DNA of 64,000 nucleotides from JABFRG01 sp046351415. Lineage in GTDB: Bacteria; Myxococcota_A; Polyangia; Polyangiales; Polyangiaceae. Positions 16,218 through 24,496 of the stretch are shown here, in pieces. The stretch spans positions 248,001-312,000 of the forward strand of contig JAXLYO010000001.1 of the NCBI GenBank assembly GCA_046351415.1, given 5' to 3'. Below the pieces are notes generated by a model. That model was not told where the DNA came from, ran no database searches, and saw only the letters and a list, made by a program, of their open reading frames with translations. A program made the position numbers and the translations under genes. How positions within the stretch are numbered: position 1 is the stretch's first letter; every line of letters begins with the position of its first letter.

Positions 16218-17402
16218 TTACGGCGCGACGCGATGCGAAACGAGCAGGTAGGCGAGAAGCGCGCCCGCAATGACGAGAGCGAGGAGGGCTGCCCCGAGCA
16301 TACGTCCGCGGCTGGGGGGCGATGCGTGCACGACGGCATCCGTCCCTGCAGGAGACCCTGCATGTGATCGGGGCGGAGGTTCTCGGCGCTGCTCCAATCC
16401 AACGTGAGCGTCCAGGGCACCAGGCCTCAAGCTCGCATATGCCGTCGTGGACGACACATCCAACTCACCGACGAAACTCGGGAGCTTGCGGAACGAGGGC
16501 TGGCCGGTCTCATGGAGCTGCGCGTCTACCTCGCGCAGACGTTGGAGAAAGACGGCGCCATCCGCCGCGCGTCGCGCCGGGTCTCGCTCGAGGCCTTCCA
16601 TGATCAATTGCGCAAGCGGCTCTGGGACCGTCTCGCCCTTGATCCGTCCTCGAATGTCTTTGGGCGGCGTCGTGCTCCGGGCGCGGATGATGTCCGGCAT
16701 CGTCATGGCATCGAACGGCAAGCGTCCGGTCAGCATCTCGTAGAGAACCGTCGAAAGTGCATAGACGTCCGTGCGAGCGTCCAGTTCCTCTCCGACGGAC
16801 TGTTCGGGTGACATGAAAGCAGCGCTGCCCATGATCCTTCCGACCTGGGTGTATCGAATCGAGTTGTCACCCAAGTCACTCTCCGCGAGCCTGGCCAGAC
16901 CGAAGTCGAAAACCTTGGCGCTCTCGTTTGGACCATCGGGCTCCACCACGAAAATGTTCTCGGGTTTGAGGTCACGATGCACGATGCCGCGCGCGTGAAT
17001 GAAGGCGAGTGCTTCCGCAACACAAATGCCGATGCGCGTCGTGCGCTTCGGGGCCAGACGTTCCTCATCACGCACCAGCATGTCCAACGTCACGCCACGA
17101 AGACGCTCCATCGCGATGTAGAAGTCGCCCTCGTCCGTGAATGCGCTATCGAACACGCGAATGATGCGTTCGTGCTGAATGCGTTGCAAAGCTCGTCCCT
17201 CACGGATGAAGCGAGCAACTCCTTCGCTCGTCCCTGCGAGGCTAGCCTTCAATACCTTCAGGGCAACGAGCGCACCGTTGCGGGTATCTTCGGCCTCGTA
17301 CACATCCGCCATGGCGCCGTTTCCGATCCTCGCGCCGCGCCTGTACGGACCAACCAACTTGGATGCCGAAGGCTGCAGCGGAAGGGAATCATCGTCGCGC
17401 AT
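16218..17402 (-). CDS. Membrane-anchored Ser/Thr protein kinase
   Basis: A eukaryote-type kinase that phosphorylates Ser/Thr residues of unknown targets. From the ATG at 17402 it has 394 residues; an ATG at 17414 and one at 17522 are alternatives, but the sequence added by the longest form is not kinase-like. The kinase domain begins GPYRRGARIGNGAMADVYEAED, with the ATP lysine in VALKVL, catalytic HRDLKPEN, DFG (VFDFGLARL) and MSPEQ at the activation-segment end; all key residues are present. A variable linker leads to one membrane segment (MLGAALLALVIAGALLAYLL) almost at the C-terminus, so nearly everything is cytoplasmic. Confidence 0.93.
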   Translation of the reverse strand: MRDDDSLPLQPSASKLVGPYRRGARIGNGAMADVYEAEDTRNGALVALKVLKASLAGTSEGVARFIREGRALQRIQHERIIRVFDSAFTDEGDFYIAMERLRGVTLDMLVRDEERLAPKRTTRIGICVAEALAFIHARGIVHRDLKPENIFVVEPDGPNESAKVFDFGLARLAESDLGDNSIRYTQVGRIMGSAAFMSPEQSVGEELDARTDVYALSTVLYEMLTGRLPFDAMTMPDIIRARSTTPPKDIRGRIKGETVPEPLAQLIMEGLERDPARRAADGAVFLQRLREVDAQLHETGQPSFRKLPSFVGELDVSSTTAYASLRPGALDAHVGLEQRREPPPRSHAGSPAGTDAVVHASPPSRGRMLGAALLALVIAGALLAYLLVSHRVAP

Positions 17403-17598
17403 GCTACTGAACATCCTGAGTATACGTCGGATCCGTTCCTCACCGGAAGGAAACCGCCAGCGCCGGAGCGACGGGGAGGGGCTATCAAGCGTGGGGGCGT
17501 CCAACCTTGCTGCCGGATACACCGTTTTTCAGCTCCGCGCTTTTGGGGAACGTGACCGCAAACGTGACCGCTGCGCCGTTCGTCCGTGGACGTTCATC

Positions 17599-19704
17599 CT
17601 ATCCGTTGCTCGCAGCCGTGGCTCTGTCCGAGACTCCTGCTGTATCTGTTGGGCCGCCCTTGCCGGACCGTGCGACACATCTCCCGCCGCGCCACGTACA
17701 TACGCCGCTCTTTTCGCAGATGACGGAGTTCGTCGTTCCGCCGCACGCCTTGTCTCTTTCGGCCGGAGTGAGAACTCTCGATTCGCCGAGGTCGACCGGG
17801 CAGCAGTACGAGCGTTCCGTCACCGGATTGTATTGCACCTTGGACGTGCCACCGCAGGCGGGGACCACCACGGGCCGCAAGTCGCCGCCGTGCGCATCAT
17901 TCAAGGTATAGGCGCGCTCGCTCATGACCCGCGGAGGTCGGGTCCACACTTCCCACTGCGCGAGCTGCTTCGTCTCGAGAGGAAGTCTTCCGCACCCCGA
18001 GCAGCTCGGGTCGGTCGGATTCTTCTGGCACTTCGCAACGTAAGCATCGTGCTTTTGCATGACGAGGTCGGCACAGGTCGTAGCGGGGTCGAGCTTCGCG
18101 CAGTAGGTGACCTGAATCTTGTCGTAGATGGCGCGTCCCTGGTAGGCGGTTTGCACGGGAACGACGCTCGTGATCGCTTCGTTCTCACTGGTGCTCTGAG
18201 CGAGATATTTCTCCGTGAGCATCTTCCGGTACGCGGCGAACGCACCTGGGGCGACCTTCTTCACCTCGCGCATGTCTTGGCTCGGGAGAAGCTGAGTGAC
18301 CGTGCGACACGTCTCGGGCCGTGTGCGGTAGCAACTCTCACAGCGGACATCGAACTCCGAGCCATAGACGGTTTGGCGAGCGTTTTCTTTGACGACGCAA
18401 GCGAGTCTGTCCACCTGCACGTTGGCCGTTTCGATCTTGTTCGCGACGGCGGGCTTCGTGCCGTTCATGCACGAATAACGAGCAACGGTCATGAGGTCTT
18501 GCAGCTTCTTTTGTTCCGACTTTCCGTTGCTCGACCTTGGCTTGCCGACGAACCATTCCTTGACGCTACTCACCTCGTCAGAGGTGCACTGCCGTTCCTC
18601 GAGGTCTCCGGCCAGAAGGAAGGAAATGAGATCGACGATACCTCCAAGGACGGGCTCGATGACGAAGTGCACGGCGACAGCGAAGAAGACATTGGCGTAG
18701 AGCGCGGCGAAGAATGCACTCGAGAAGGCCGTCGTGCCGGCCTTGAGCGTGCCGAGAACGTACGCTCCAGCTTCTTTGATCGTCGTGTGGATGACGGAAC
18801 CTACGATGACGTCGACGAGTTCGTTCACGCGTATACGTGAAGCGATGAAGTCCGACACCGTGTTCAGGACGAGGTCGTAGCCCTTCCGAAGCCAGACATT
18901 CGGATCGAGCAGGGCACGAGCCTGCGCCGAGAGGCTATCCAGGGTTTTGCCGACGATGCTCCCGCCCTCGACGGGTACACCGAGCTTGCGTATCTCTTCG
19001 AGGAGCCGGGCATCGGGCCAGGTATCGGCCGCACTGCCGAAGAGCTCTTCGGCTACCTTGCGCAGGTCGATGCCTGGAGGTGCGCCGCCGAACACGTCGA
19101 AGAGCGAACCGAGCGGAATGTCTGCGAGGGTGAGGTCTCGGTAGCGATCGTTGAGTTCGCCGAGCTTCATCTTCTCGCGCATCGAGTTCAGGATGACGTT
19201 CTTGGCGGCCTCGTACGCCTGCCCCTTCTTCTGCGCGAAGCCTTCGGTGACGAAGCGCTTGAAGTCTCCGAAGAAGAGCTTCAGGAGGGACTCTGCCTCT
19301 TTGTCCCCTCGTTCCGCGCGATCCATCACGACGCCGAGGAGAGCTGCACGCGATGCCGGACTCGATTCGTGCCACACGCTGCTGGTCGGAACCTTCTTGG
19401 CGAGTTCGCCGGAAGGAAATTCGAAGAGCTCGTCCGAGAAGTACTTGGCGGTTACTTTGCGGGATTCACACACGTGGCCAACGCTCGCGGTCCCGTCGAA
19501 CCAGTTCGCGTATTGGTGCGCGCAGCCATCGCCCGACGTCACGATCGGCGGACTCGCAGCGGTGGGGGCCTTGCCATCGCCTACAGCGGACTCGCTGTTG
19601 CTCGTCTCTTCGCCGTCTTCCGCTGCGCAACCACCGAGCGTGCCCGCAACGGGCAGGCTGACGACGAGGAGAGCGAGAAGGCGAGGTGAGAGGTTCTTGC
19701 GCAT
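17599..19704 (-). CDS. Large lipoprotein with Cys-rich C-terminal module
   Basis: 701 residues from the ATG at 19704 (GAGGTG upstream). The signal peptide MRKNLSPRLLALLVVSLP ends in a lipobox LGGC with the lipidated Cys at 26. The body (about 60-550) matches no family that I know. It is largely helical, with one long hydrophobic stretch around FFAALYANVFFAVAVHFVIE that could enter a membrane, and a Cys-containing region CESCYRTRPETC. The last 120 residues (18033-17664) repeat the ten-cysteine module of the nuclease-like lipoprotein 4.3 kb away: QWEVWTRPPR, SYCCPVDLGES, PAERD, ICEKSGVCT. Longer frames upstream of 19704 lack a signal peptide at their start. Function unknown; cell-surface or periplasmic location inferred. 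Confidence 0.82.
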   Translation of the reverse strand: MRKNLSPRLLALLVVSLPVAGTLGGCAAEDGEETSNSESAVGDGKAPTAASPPIVTSGDGCAHQYANWFDGTASVGHVCESRKVTAKYFSDELFEFPSGELAKKVPTSSVWHESSPASRAALLGVVMDRAERGDKEAESLLKLFFGDFKRFVTEGFAQKKGQAYEAAKNVILNSMREKMKLGELNDRYRDLTLADIPLGSLFDVFGGAPPGIDLRKVAEELFGSAADTWPDARLLEEIRKLGVPVEGGSIVGKTLDSLSAQARALLDPNVWLRKGYDLVLNTVSDFIASRIRVNELVDVIVGSVIHTTIKEAGAYVLGTLKAGTTAFSSAFFAALYANVFFAVAVHFVIEPVLGGIVDLISFLLAGDLEERQCTSDEVSSVKEWFVGKPRSSNGKSEQKKLQDLMTVARYSCMNGTKPAVANKIETANVQVDRLACVVKENARQTVYGSEFDVRCESCYRTRPETCRTVTQLLPSQDMREVKKVAPGAFAAYRKMLTEKYLAQSTSENEAITSVVPVQTAYQGRAIYDKIQVTYCAKLDPATTCADLVMQKHDAYVAKCQKNPTDPSCSGCGRLPLETKQLAQWEVWTRPPRVMSERAYTLNDAHGGDLRPVVVPACGGTSKVQYNPVTERSYCCPVDLGESRVLTPAERDKACGGTTNSVICEKSGVCTWRGGRCVARSGKGGPTDTAGVSDRATAASNG

Positions 19705-19923
19705 GAACACCTCGAATTGCAATGGCCGTGCCCCTGATCGGAGGACGGGGGCTCTCGTGAAATGGCTCGACTTTTCATCGGGAGCTCGCCTCTTGGTCAC
19801 CGGCGGCGCCCTTCGGCGCAACAACGTCTTTGGTGAAGCTTCGTGTTGCGGGGTTGCAGGCAGCACTTCGCGCGGAGAGGCGGAGACACATCTAGGCGTC
19901 GTCGCGGCGATGCTGGGGGAGGG

Positions 19924-20550
19924 CTATCCCCGGGTGCCTCTGATGTTGCCCGATCGCTCCTCGCGCGCAGGCTCCAGAAGCACCGTGCGAATGAATCGCT
20001 TGAACGGCTTCACGTTCAACGGCCGACCGAGGTCGACATTCGTGAGGAGTCCCATCATGAGGACGATGCATGTTTCCGTGCGCACGTTTGCGTCGGGCAC
20101 CTTCGCTTTCGTGAGCTCTTCACGTATCGACTCGGCGACCAGCGAAAGCAGGCCTAGGTATTGTTCTCGCACGGGTGGGTGTTTCGCACACGCCGCGAGC
20201 AGATGATGAAAGCGTATACGCGTGGAGCCTCCTCCGACGAGATAGCTTCCCTCTGCGATCGCATCGAGGAATGCATCGGCGAAGTGCAAGGGGTCAGACG
20301 ACTCGCTCGCGTTGCGAAAGAGCTCCGTCATGAAGTCCGTGATGGCCTGCTCCATCGCGGCGCACGCGAGTTCGTCACGATCCTTGAAGTGGACATAGTA
20401 GGCACCGCGCGTCACGCCTGCTGCTGCACAGATGGCATCGAGACTCGGTGCGTCGAACCCCTCGCTCACGAAAAGCCGAATGGCCGCGTCCACGATGTTG
20501 CGACGGGTCTCGCGCTTTTTCTCCTCGCGGATTTCCGAGTGATACGCCAC
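19924..20550 (-). CDS. TetR-family transcriptional regulator
   Basis: 208 residues from a GTG at 20550 (VAYHSEIREEKKRETRRNI). The N-terminal helix-turn-helix is clear: IVDAAIRLFVSEGFDAPSLDAICAAAGVTRGAYYVHFKDRDEL. The C-terminal ligand domain is helical and divergent. It is transcribed divergently from the SDR gene at 20647 across a 96-base gap with two palindromes, the classic arrangement of a TetR repressor controlling its neighbour and itself. A much longer upstream frame (to 20865) runs through that control region and antisense to the SDR start, so the short start is preferred. The effector is unknown, perhaps the SDR substrate. Confidence 0.92.
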   Translation of the reverse strand: MAYHSEIREEKKRETRRNIVDAAIRLFVSEGFDAPSLDAICAAAGVTRGAYYVHFKDRDELACAAMEQAITDFMTELFRNASESSDPLHFADAFLDAIAEGSYLVGGGSTRIRFHHLLAACAKHPPVREQYLGLLSLVAESIREELTKAKVPDANVRTETCIVLMMGLLTNVDLGRPLNVKPFKRFIRTVLLEPAREERSGNIRGTRG

Positions 20551-20577
20551 GTCCGCAAAATACCACGTCCCCGCGAC

Positions 20578-20633
20578 TTGACATACCAATACGTATGCTA
20601 ATAGTGAGTTCGGATACGGGCTCGTATTCGAAC
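20578..20633 (+). promoter_or_regulatory. Promoter with two operator-like palindromes between tetR and SDR genes
   Basis: TTGACA (20578-20583) is a perfect -35 hexamer; the best -10 candidates (TAATAG or nearby, about 20599-20606) give a 15-17-base spacer. An inverted repeat CATAC-N6-GTATG (20582-20597) overlaps the -35 and spacer. A second, GTTCGGATACG-GGCT-CGTATTCGAAC (20608-20633), has 11-bp arms with one mismatch and ends 13 bases before the SDR ATG. Their place in a divergent TetR gap makes both likely operators. Confidence 0.65.
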
Positions 20634-20646
20634 TGGGGGAGCTGCA

Positions 20647-21531
20647 ATGAACAACAAGACAGTGCTGATTACAGGGTCTTCGACGGGCATCGGGCGCGAG
20701 GCGGCGCTCGCACTGCTCCAGAGGGGCCACGAGGTCATCGTGACCGGTCGCAAGCGCACGGACCTCGAGGCCGTCCGCGCGGAGGCGTTCGCGCGGGGCT
20801 ATGCTGGTGTCTGTCATCCGGTCGTGCTCGACGTCGACTCCGCGGAGAGCGCCCGCGCTGCCCACGCGGAGGTCCTTCGCCTTACGGGTGGACGCGGCAT
20901 CGACGCGCTCGTCAACAATGCGGGCTATGCGACCGCCGGTCCCCTCATCGAGCTATCCGACGAAGCGATGCACGCGCAGTTCGAGACCAACGTGTTTGGC
21001 CTTCTCCGCGTCACGAAACTATTTGCACGCGAGATGATCGAACGGCGCCAGGGACGCGTTCTCATGATCGGCAGCGTGAGCGGACGCATCCCGGCGCCCA
21101 TGCTCGGCGCATATCATGCGACGAAGTACGCGCTCGAAGCGCTCAACGATGCCCTCCGCATGGAGCTCAAAGGGCTCGGCATCGACGTCGTCATGATCGA
21201 GCCGGGAACCATACGAACCGAATTCGCCGGCCGTGCCATCGGTGAAGCGAAATCGCAGCGGAGCGAAGGGAGTCTCTACGACGCGGTCTATGCGCGACAG
21301 GCGCAGATCACGGAACGCTTCGATCGCCTCGCTGCGCCTCCCAAGGTGGTGAGCGATGCCATCGTGAAGCAAATCGAGACCTCGCGACCGGCGAGCCGCG
21401 TGGTGGCGCCGGGGCGATTTCTCCTGCTGATTGCCGCCATCAAGGTCCTGCCCACTTGCTGGGTGGACGCGCTCATGCGTCGCGTCGCGGGACTATCGAC
21501 GATGGTGCTAGGCGGCCAGCGGGTAGCCTGA
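20647..21531 (+). CDS. Short-chain dehydrogenase/reductase
   Basis: 294 residues, an NAD(P)-dependent oxidoreductase of the classical SDR type. The cofactor motif is TGSSTGIG (residues 9-16), followed by DVDS, NNAG (NNAGYA) and the active-site S and YHATK (Ser in IGSVSGRI, Tyr and Lys in YHATKYAL). VTGRKR after beta-2 suggests NADP preference (inferred). The C-terminus continues past the usual 250 residues with a hydrophobic stretch (FLLLIAAIKVLP), so it may be membrane-associated. GGGGGAG lies just before the ATG. Likely controlled by the divergent TetR regulator. It overlaps the convergent membrane-protein gene by 24 bases. Confidence 0.92.
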   Translation: MNNKTVLITGSSTGIGREAALALLQRGHEVIVTGRKRTDLEAVRAEAFARGYAGVCHPVVLDVDSAESARAAHAEVLRLTGGRGIDALVNNAGYATAGPLIELSDEAMHAQFETNVFGLLRVTKLFAREMIERRQGRVLMIGSVSGRIPAPMLGAYHATKYALEALNDALRMELKGLGIDVVMIEPGTIRTEFAGRAIGEAKSQRSEGSLYDAVYARQAQITERFDRLAAPPKVVSDAIVKQIETSRPASRVVAPGRFLLLIAAIKVLPTCWVDALMRRVAGLSTMVLGGQRVA

Positions 21532-22323
21532 GGCGTGGCGGACATGCCTCGCGTAGTTTCTTCGGTCGACTTCCGCGGCGAGGTGCGCCGTCGAGGCGCG
21601 CTCGAGCGCCGGCGTGTAGCCGAAGATTGCTTGCGGCATCATCGCGTATAGATGGGGCATGAGCCAGGCGGCTTGGTGTCGCGTCATCGGCAGCTCCAAG
21701 CACGAGCTGCGCGAGCGAGTTCGTACGCAGAGTGAATAGTTTGTGGAATACACGAATCCAAACTTTCGTCGTCGACGCTCGAGTCCGTACACCCACAACG
21801 CGTCCTGCTTGGAGAAAAGCCGAAGCACGTTCGGCCCGCGGAGTGCGAGCCAATCGCCACCGCTCAGCAGGACGGGGCCTCCGTGCCCGTGCGAAAGCGG
21901 CACGTTCCACCCTTGAGGCCCCAAGAGGAGCGCCTCGATCTGTCCGAGAGCGTATGCGCGCTCCGCTGGGGTGCGGCCGAGCCGCCGGATGTCTTCGTGC
22001 CGCGTCGGATCGGCGATGCCGACGATGGCGATGGGCGTCAATACGAGTCCGAGGAGGATGAAGAGCGGTCCGACGATGAGCCCGAGCACGAAGAACCCTC
22101 CGAGGACGGTCACGACGATGCCGAAAGGAATCGCGAGCAGCGCCGCCCAGAGCGCCCCGTAAGCTTCACCTTTCGCGGCCGCGAGGAGGCCATGCGGTCG
22201 CGCGAATCCCGAGGGCAACCGTGGAGCCGGAGGCGAGGGGGATGCGGTCCGCACCCAGGAGGCGGGGGGCGTGGCGGGAGCGGGATAGGCCGCGTACGGC
22301 GGGGGCGGAAAACGGCGGTGCAT
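21508..22323 (-). CDS. Hypothetical membrane protein with Pro-rich N-terminus
   Basis: 271 residues. The first 45 are Pro/Ala-rich and probably disordered and cytoplasmic. Two adjacent hydrophobic segments (about 55-100: LWAALLAIPFGIVVTVLGGFFVLGLIV is part) form a hairpin in the membrane. The remaining 170 residues form a soluble domain that matches no family that I know. It lies between the SDR gene and rpoA on the opposite strand, and its 3' end overlaps the SDR gene by 24 bases. Function unknown. Confidence 0.65.
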   Translation of the reverse strand: MHRRFPPPPYAAYPAPATPPASWVRTASPSPPAPRLPSGFARPHGLLAAAKGEAYGALWAALLAIPFGIVVTVLGGFFVLGLIVGPLFILLGLVLTPIAIVGIADPTRHEDIRRLGRTPAERAYALGQIEALLLGPQGWNVPLSHGHGGPVLLSGGDWLALRGPNVLRLFSKQDALWVYGLERRRRKFGFVYSTNYSLCVRTRSRSSCLELPMTRHQAAWLMPHLYAMMPQAIFGYTPALERASTAHLAAEVDRRNYARHVRHASGYPLAA

Positions 22324-22410
22324 CGCTGTCTCCTACGGAGCGCGAGCGTATCTTCTGCCCTTCGAACTGCATTCCGTGCCGCTTTTCAGTGTCGAAACGC
22401 GGCAAAACAC

Positions 22411-22438
22411 TTGATTTCCTCGGGTCATGCACTAGAAA
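22411..22438 (+). promoter_or_regulatory. Possible promoter of rpoA-rplQ
   Basis: TTGATT (22411-22416) and TAGAAA (22433-22438), 16 bases apart, lie about 190 bases before rpoA in the 303-base gap after the divergent membrane-protein gene. rpoA needs its own promoter here because it is cut off from the other ribosomal genes. Prediction from sequence only. Confidence 0.4.
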
Positions 22439-22626
22439 CCCGCCTCCCCCCTTCGAATTTGCCCGGAATGGGCTGGTTCTCGGGAGGCGAAGATCCTAAT
22501 ACGGGCTCTCTTCGAAGAAGCACGCGGGCAGTCGGCGGGCATCGTGGCGAGCGGGTTCAAAACCGTGCCGGGACCGACGCGCGAACACAGGCAAAAGCAG
22601 CCAAGAGAAGCAAGGAATCCAAGTAC

Positions 22627-23652
22627 ATGCAAACGACCATGATCGCACGCAACTGGCGCGAACTCATCCGTCCCCGTGGCATTCAAGTCGACCACGAGAG
22701 CCTCACGAACTTCTACGGCCGCTTCACCTGTGAGCCCCTCGAGCGCGGCTACGGCATCACGCTCGGCAACTCGCTCCGCCGCATTCTTCTTTCGTCGCTC
22801 CAAGGCGCGGCCATCACGGCCGTGCGCATCGACGGCGCTCTCCACGAGTTCACCTCCGTCGGCGACGTCGTCGAGGACGTGACCGACATCATCCTCAATC
22901 TGAAGGAAGTCGTCTTCAAGGCCGCTTCGCCGAAGACGTACATGGTCCGCATCGACAAGGAGGGCCCCGGCCCCGTCCTCGCGAAGGACATCACCCTCCC
23001 CGAAGGTCTCGAGGTCCTGAACCCCGACCACCTCATCGCGACGCTCGACAAGAAGGGCCCGCTCTCGATGGAACTCACCGTGAGCCTTGGCCGCGGCTAC
23101 GTTCCCGCCGACAAGAACAAGACGCCCAACATGTCCATCGGCACCATCCCGATCGACGCGCTCTTCTCGCCGGTTCGCAAGGTGAACTACACCATCACGA
23201 ACGCCCGCGTCGGCCAGGTTACCGACTACGACAAGCTCACGCTCGAGGTCTGGACCAACGGCGCCGTGAAGCCGGAAGACGCCGTCGCGTTCGCCGCGAA
23301 GATCATGAAGGAGCAGCTCTCGATCTTCATCAACTTCGAGGAGACCGACGAAACGGCCTACCAGTCGGGCACGCCCGAGGAAGAGCCGCTCAACGAGAAC
23401 CTCTTCCGCAGCGTCGACGAGCTCGAACTCAGCGTTCGTTCCGCGAACTGCCTCCAGAACGCCAGCATCACGCTCATCGGTGAGCTCGTTCAGAAGACCG
23501 AGCAGGACATGCTCAAGACCAAGAACTTCGGCCGCAAGAGCCTCAAGGAGATCAAGGAAATCCTCTCCAACATGGGTCTCTCCCTCGGCATGAAGATCGA
23601 CAACTGGCCCGGCCTCGTCGAGCGCTGGAAGACCGCGCAAGCGCAAAACTAG
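22627..23652 (+). CDS. rpoA: DNA-directed RNA polymerase alpha subunit
   Basis: RNA polymerase alpha, 341 residues from the ATG at 22627 (AGGAATC upstream). The N-terminal assembly domain shows FTCEPLERGYGITLGNSLRRILLSSL, the alpha signature, and the C-terminal domain, which binds UP elements and activators, contains RSANCLQNASITLIGELVQKTE and NFGRKSLKEIKEIL. The first residues (MQTTMIARNWREL) are normal for delta-type proteobacteria. It forms a pair with rplQ 68 bases downstream but is about 11.9 kb away from rpsK. Confidence 0.97.
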   Translation: MQTTMIARNWRELIRPRGIQVDHESLTNFYGRFTCEPLERGYGITLGNSLRRILLSSLQGAAITAVRIDGALHEFTSVGDVVEDVTDIILNLKEVVFKAASPKTYMVRIDKEGPGPVLAKDITLPEGLEVLNPDHLIATLDKKGPLSMELTVSLGRGYVPADKNKTPNMSIGTIPIDALFSPVRKVNYTITNARVGQVTDYDKLTLEVWTNGAVKPEDAVAFAAKIMKEQLSIFINFEETDETAYQSGTPEEEPLNENLFRSVDELELSVRSANCLQNASITLIGELVQKTEQDMLKTKNFGRKSLKEIKEILSNMGLSLGMKIDNWPGLVERWKTAQAQN

Positions 23653-23720
23653 CAGTTTTGATGAGGGGTGAGCGATGCCGCTCCCCCTCAAACTCCCCCA
23701 CCAAATAGGAAATCCAAGTT

Positions 23721-24188
23721 ATGCGACATTCGAACTCTGGTCGTAAATTCGACCGCAACGCAAGCCACCGCAAGGCCATGTTCATGAACCTCGCGGCGAA
23801 CCTCGTGCTCCACGAGCGCATCCAGACGACCGACGCGAAGGCGAAGGAGCTCCGCAAGCTCGCCGAGCGTCTCATCACCAAGGCCAAGCGCCTCGGTGAG
23901 GTTGCCTACACGCCGAACGACAAGCAGACCGACAAGGGTCGTGCAGACCGCCTCGCGGCTGCCCGCCAAGTCGAAGCCGTCATTCCGCGTTGGGGCACCA
24001 AGGTCGTCAAGGGCGGAGACCCGGAGAAGGTCGACCTCGTCGAGAAGATCTTCTGCGACCTCGCCAAGCGCTTTGCGACGCGCCCTGGCGGCTACACGCG
24101 CATCATCAAGATGGGCCCCCGCCGCGGCGACAACGCTCCGGTTTCGATCATCGAATTCGTCGGCGAAATGCCCGCGAAGACGGCCTGA
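23721..24188 (+). CDS. rplQ: 50S ribosomal protein L17
   Basis: L17, at the tunnel exit. 155 residues starting MRHSNSGRKFDRNASHRKAM, with LVLHERIQTTDAKAKELRK and the C-terminal RPGGYTRIIKMGPRRGD. E. coli L17 is 127 residues; the extra length is an insert in the middle (AYTPNDKQTDKGRADRLAAA region), common in related bacteria. A terminator hairpin stands 21 bases after the stop. Confidence 0.97.
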   Translation: MRHSNSGRKFDRNASHRKAMFMNLAANLVLHERIQTTDAKAKELRKLAERLITKAKRLGEVAYTPNDKQTDKGRADRLAAARQVEAVIPRWGTKVVKGGDPEKVDLVEKIFCDLAKRFATRPGGYTRIIKMGPRRGDNAPVSIIEFVGEMPAKTA

Positions 24189-24208
24189 TCGACGCTTTCG
24201 AACGAAGA

Positions 24209-24245
24209 ACGGGTCTGTGCATGATGCACGGACCCGTCTTGCTTT
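24209..24245 (+). terminator. Terminator after rplQ, copy 1 of a repeated hairpin
   Basis: ACGGGTCTGTGCA (24209-24221) pairs with TGCACGGACCCGT (24225-24237) around a TGA loop with one G-T pair, followed by CTTGCTTTT. Nearly the same hairpin recurs behind each of the two small-peptide genes downstream. Confidence 0.85.
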
Positions 24246-24270
24246 TGTCGCTTCCGCACGGCGCCAGCTG

Positions 24271-24496
24271 CGTACCGATGGCACCGATGTGCGCCTGTAC
24301 CTGGGCAAGATACGAGTGGCAGCGTTTGCGCCCAAAAAGTCGCGTCTCATGCCAATTTCTTCGAGCCGTGCTCGTAACTCATGGAAAACCTTCCGGCCGA
24401 AGGCTGGCACGTCCGCTGCAATGAAGGAACTCAACGCCATCTGCCCCGCTGAGCAGCGGAGGTCCTCGTTTCATCTCCCAGGCAAAAGGATCCCCC
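24271..24496 (+). repeat. Leader region of peptide gene 1, repeat copy 1
   Basis: About 225 bases that match the region before the second peptide gene (24912-25137), with the CCCAAAAAGTCGC and CATCTGCCCCGCTGAG blocks identical or nearly so. Differences between the copies fall almost equally on all three positions of any frame, so it does not behave as coding DNA. A small hairpin CCGCT/AGCGG (24446-24459) is conserved in both. It probably holds the promoter and 5' untranslated region. Confidence 0.6.

Noticed and set aside
20551..20865. Longer TetR regulator start
   Set aside because: It would cross the promoter and operators and run antisense to the SDR gene start; the helix-turn-helix begins right after the GTG at 20550.
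21883..22626. Long N-terminal extension of rpoA
   Set aside because: The extra residues are Arg/Glu-rich and antisense to the membrane protein at 21508-22323. The normal alpha start at 22627 has its own ribosome-binding site.
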